A program made the translations under genes and the position numbers. Below, one piece after another: positions 8,693 to 9,120 of a stretch of DNA of 9,120 nucleotides. This stretch comes from Candidatus Alistipes excrementipullorum (GTDB lineage: Bacteria > Bacteroidota > Bacteroidia > Bacteroidales > Rikenellaceae): positions 1 to 9,120 of the forward strand of contig DXGW01000178.1 in assembly GCA_019113665.1 (NCBI GenBank), given 5' to 3'. Position 1 is the first letter of the stretch; every line of letters starts with the position of its first letter. Under the pieces are notes generated by a model, which saw nothing but the letters and a program-made list of their open reading frames with translations, was not told the origin of the DNA and made no database searches.

Positions 8693-8700
8693 TACCTTTG
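8693..8700 (+). promoter_or_regulatory. Bacteroidota -7 element TACCTTTG for the ECF sigma gene
   Basis: TACCTTTG is an exact match to the Bacteroidota primary-sigma -7 consensus TAnnTTTG. No TTTG -33 box lies at the usual 19-21 bp upstream, where the sequence reads CGACAAT. The nearest TTTG (8659-8662) is 30 bp away. Transcription would then begin around 8704-8708. That puts the ATG at 8703 at or before the start site and the ATG at 8715 within about ten bases of it. Confidence 0.5.
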
Positions 8701-8714
8701 CCATGCTACCTGCC

Positions 8715-9120
8715 ATGAACGACGAATTGTTCACATATACGGAAGACGAAGTAAGAGAGCTGGTTCTGAAACTGCACCCTCGAATAACCGCATATATAAG
8801 GGGTATTCTCGGGGGGGGGAAATCCAAGGTCCAGGCAGACGACATATTCCACGATGTCCTGTTCACATTCCTCGACCGCAGGATCAAGATTCCGGCAAGC
8901 AAGGTGCAGGCATATCTCTACCGCATGGTAAAGAACAAATGCCTCAACATGGTCACACGCCCCAACATCGAAAGCTCGTCGATAAGCATCGACAACATCA
9001 CGGCTTCGGCCTGGGAGACTCTCGCCTCACTTGACTTCACGGCACAGATACCTGAGGTTGAAGAGGATACGATGCCCGAAATAAACGAGATAATAGCATA
9101 CTCCGGGCAACTCCCCGAAC
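8715..9120 (+). CDS. ECF-type RNA polymerase sigma-70 factor, partial (C-terminus beyond the right edge)
   Basis: The visible 135 residues begin MNDELFTYTEDEVRELVLKL. They contain sigma region 2 at about residues 20-85: HPRITAYIRGIL, then the core DDIFHDVLFTFLDRR, then KVQAYLYRMVKNKCLNMV. The following linker is Ser/Asp/Glu-rich, and IIAYSGQLPE at the window end is where region 4 normally begins. The DNA-binding region 4.2 lies outside the window. Another in-frame ATG at 8703 would add MLPA. The 8715 start is preferred because the -7 element at 8693-8700 places the transcript start after 8703. The gene diverges from fecR, its likely anti-sigma partner, and would activate the fecR-susC-susD operon. 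Nine consecutive G bases (8811-8819) encode Gly33-Gly35 in the loop before the DDIFHDV core. The frame is intact as given. Confidence 0.88.
   Translation, partial: MNDELFTYTEDEVRELVLKLHPRITAYIRGILGGGKSKVQADDIFHDVLFTFLDRRIKIPASKVQAYLYRMVKNKCLNMVTRPNIESSSISIDNITASAWETLASLDFTAQIPEVEEDTMPEINEIIAYSGQLPE
8811..8819 (+). repeat. G9 homopolymer inside the sigma-factor coding sequence
   Basis: Nine uninterrupted G bases fall exactly on three GGG codons (Gly33-35). Losing one G would move translation to a frame that stops at TAA 8929-8931. Gaining one would move it to a frame that stops at TGA 9032-9034. Either change removes most or all of the downstream sigma domains. Mononucleotide G tracts of this length are classic slippage sites in phase-variable bacterial genes. 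Confidence 0.85.

Larger units (their letters stand above)
8560..8714. promoter_or_regulatory. Divergent AT-rich control region between fecR and the sigma gene
   Basis: About 155 bp (143 if the sigma gene starts at 8703) hold the promoters of both divergent units. From left to right it contains an AT-rich fecR leader with no clear Shine-Dalgarno, a direct repeat TACGAA-G-TACGAA (8617-8629), a T8 run (8641-8648), a second T-rich run (8656-8661), and the rightward -7 element (8693-8700). I see no convincing -33/-7 pair for fecR on the minus strand. Compactness suggests that the two units may be regulated together. Confidence 0.6.

Noticed and set aside
8660..9034. Plus-strand frame of 124 codons overlapping the sigma gene
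   Set aside because: It is out of frame with the clear sigma region-2 sequence and its product resembles nothing. It matters only as the frame that a G10 allele would enter after the tract.
1..9120. tRNA or rRNA genes, CRISPR array, insertion sequence, invertible promoter repeats
   Set aside because: The window is nearly filled by five coding sequences and short gaps. I saw no transposase, spaced exact repeats, recombinase gene, or long inverted repeats flanking a promoter.

Overview
The window looks like part of a Bacteroidota genome. It carries a SusC/SusD outer-membrane pair, a FecR anti-sigma factor with a C-terminal DUF4974-type domain, an ECF sigma factor, a BACON/GLUG surface lipoprotein and a Bacteroidota-type -7 promoter element (TAnnTTTG). 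The coding DNA is fairly GC-rich by eye, which would suit Rikenellaceae such as Alistipes better than Bacteroides. That genus guess is inference only.

Layout. Four genes run leftward as a likely operon: fecR-like (8559 to 7483), a 1201-residue SusC-type TonB-dependent transducer (7427 to 3822), a SusD/RagB-type lipoprotein (3802 to 2141) and a large BACON/GLUG surface lipoprotein (from 2120, running off the left edge). The gaps are short: 55 bp, 13-19 bp and 20 bp. An ECF sigma factor gene runs rightward from 8715 (or 8703) off the right edge. It is divergent from fecR across an AT-rich intergenic region of about 155 bp. No RNA gene, insertion sequence, integrase or CRISPR array is visible.

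How the genes work together. The SusC homologue carries an N-terminal STN signalling domain before its CarboxypepD_reg-like and plug domains. With a FecR-like inner-membrane anti-sigma factor and an ECF sigma factor alongside, this forms a complete trans-envelope signalling loop. Ligand bound by SusC/SusD (and perhaps the BACON/GLUG lipoprotein) would be sensed through STN-FecR contact, releasing the sigma factor to transcribe the operon. No hydrolase, protease or inner-membrane transporter lies in the window, so the substrate cannot be named.

The most unusual signal is an uninterrupted run of nine G residues (8811-8819) inside the sigma-factor coding sequence. It encodes three glycines just before conserved sigma region 2. 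Loss or gain of one G would truncate the protein, so the tract could act as a phase-variation switch for the whole locus.
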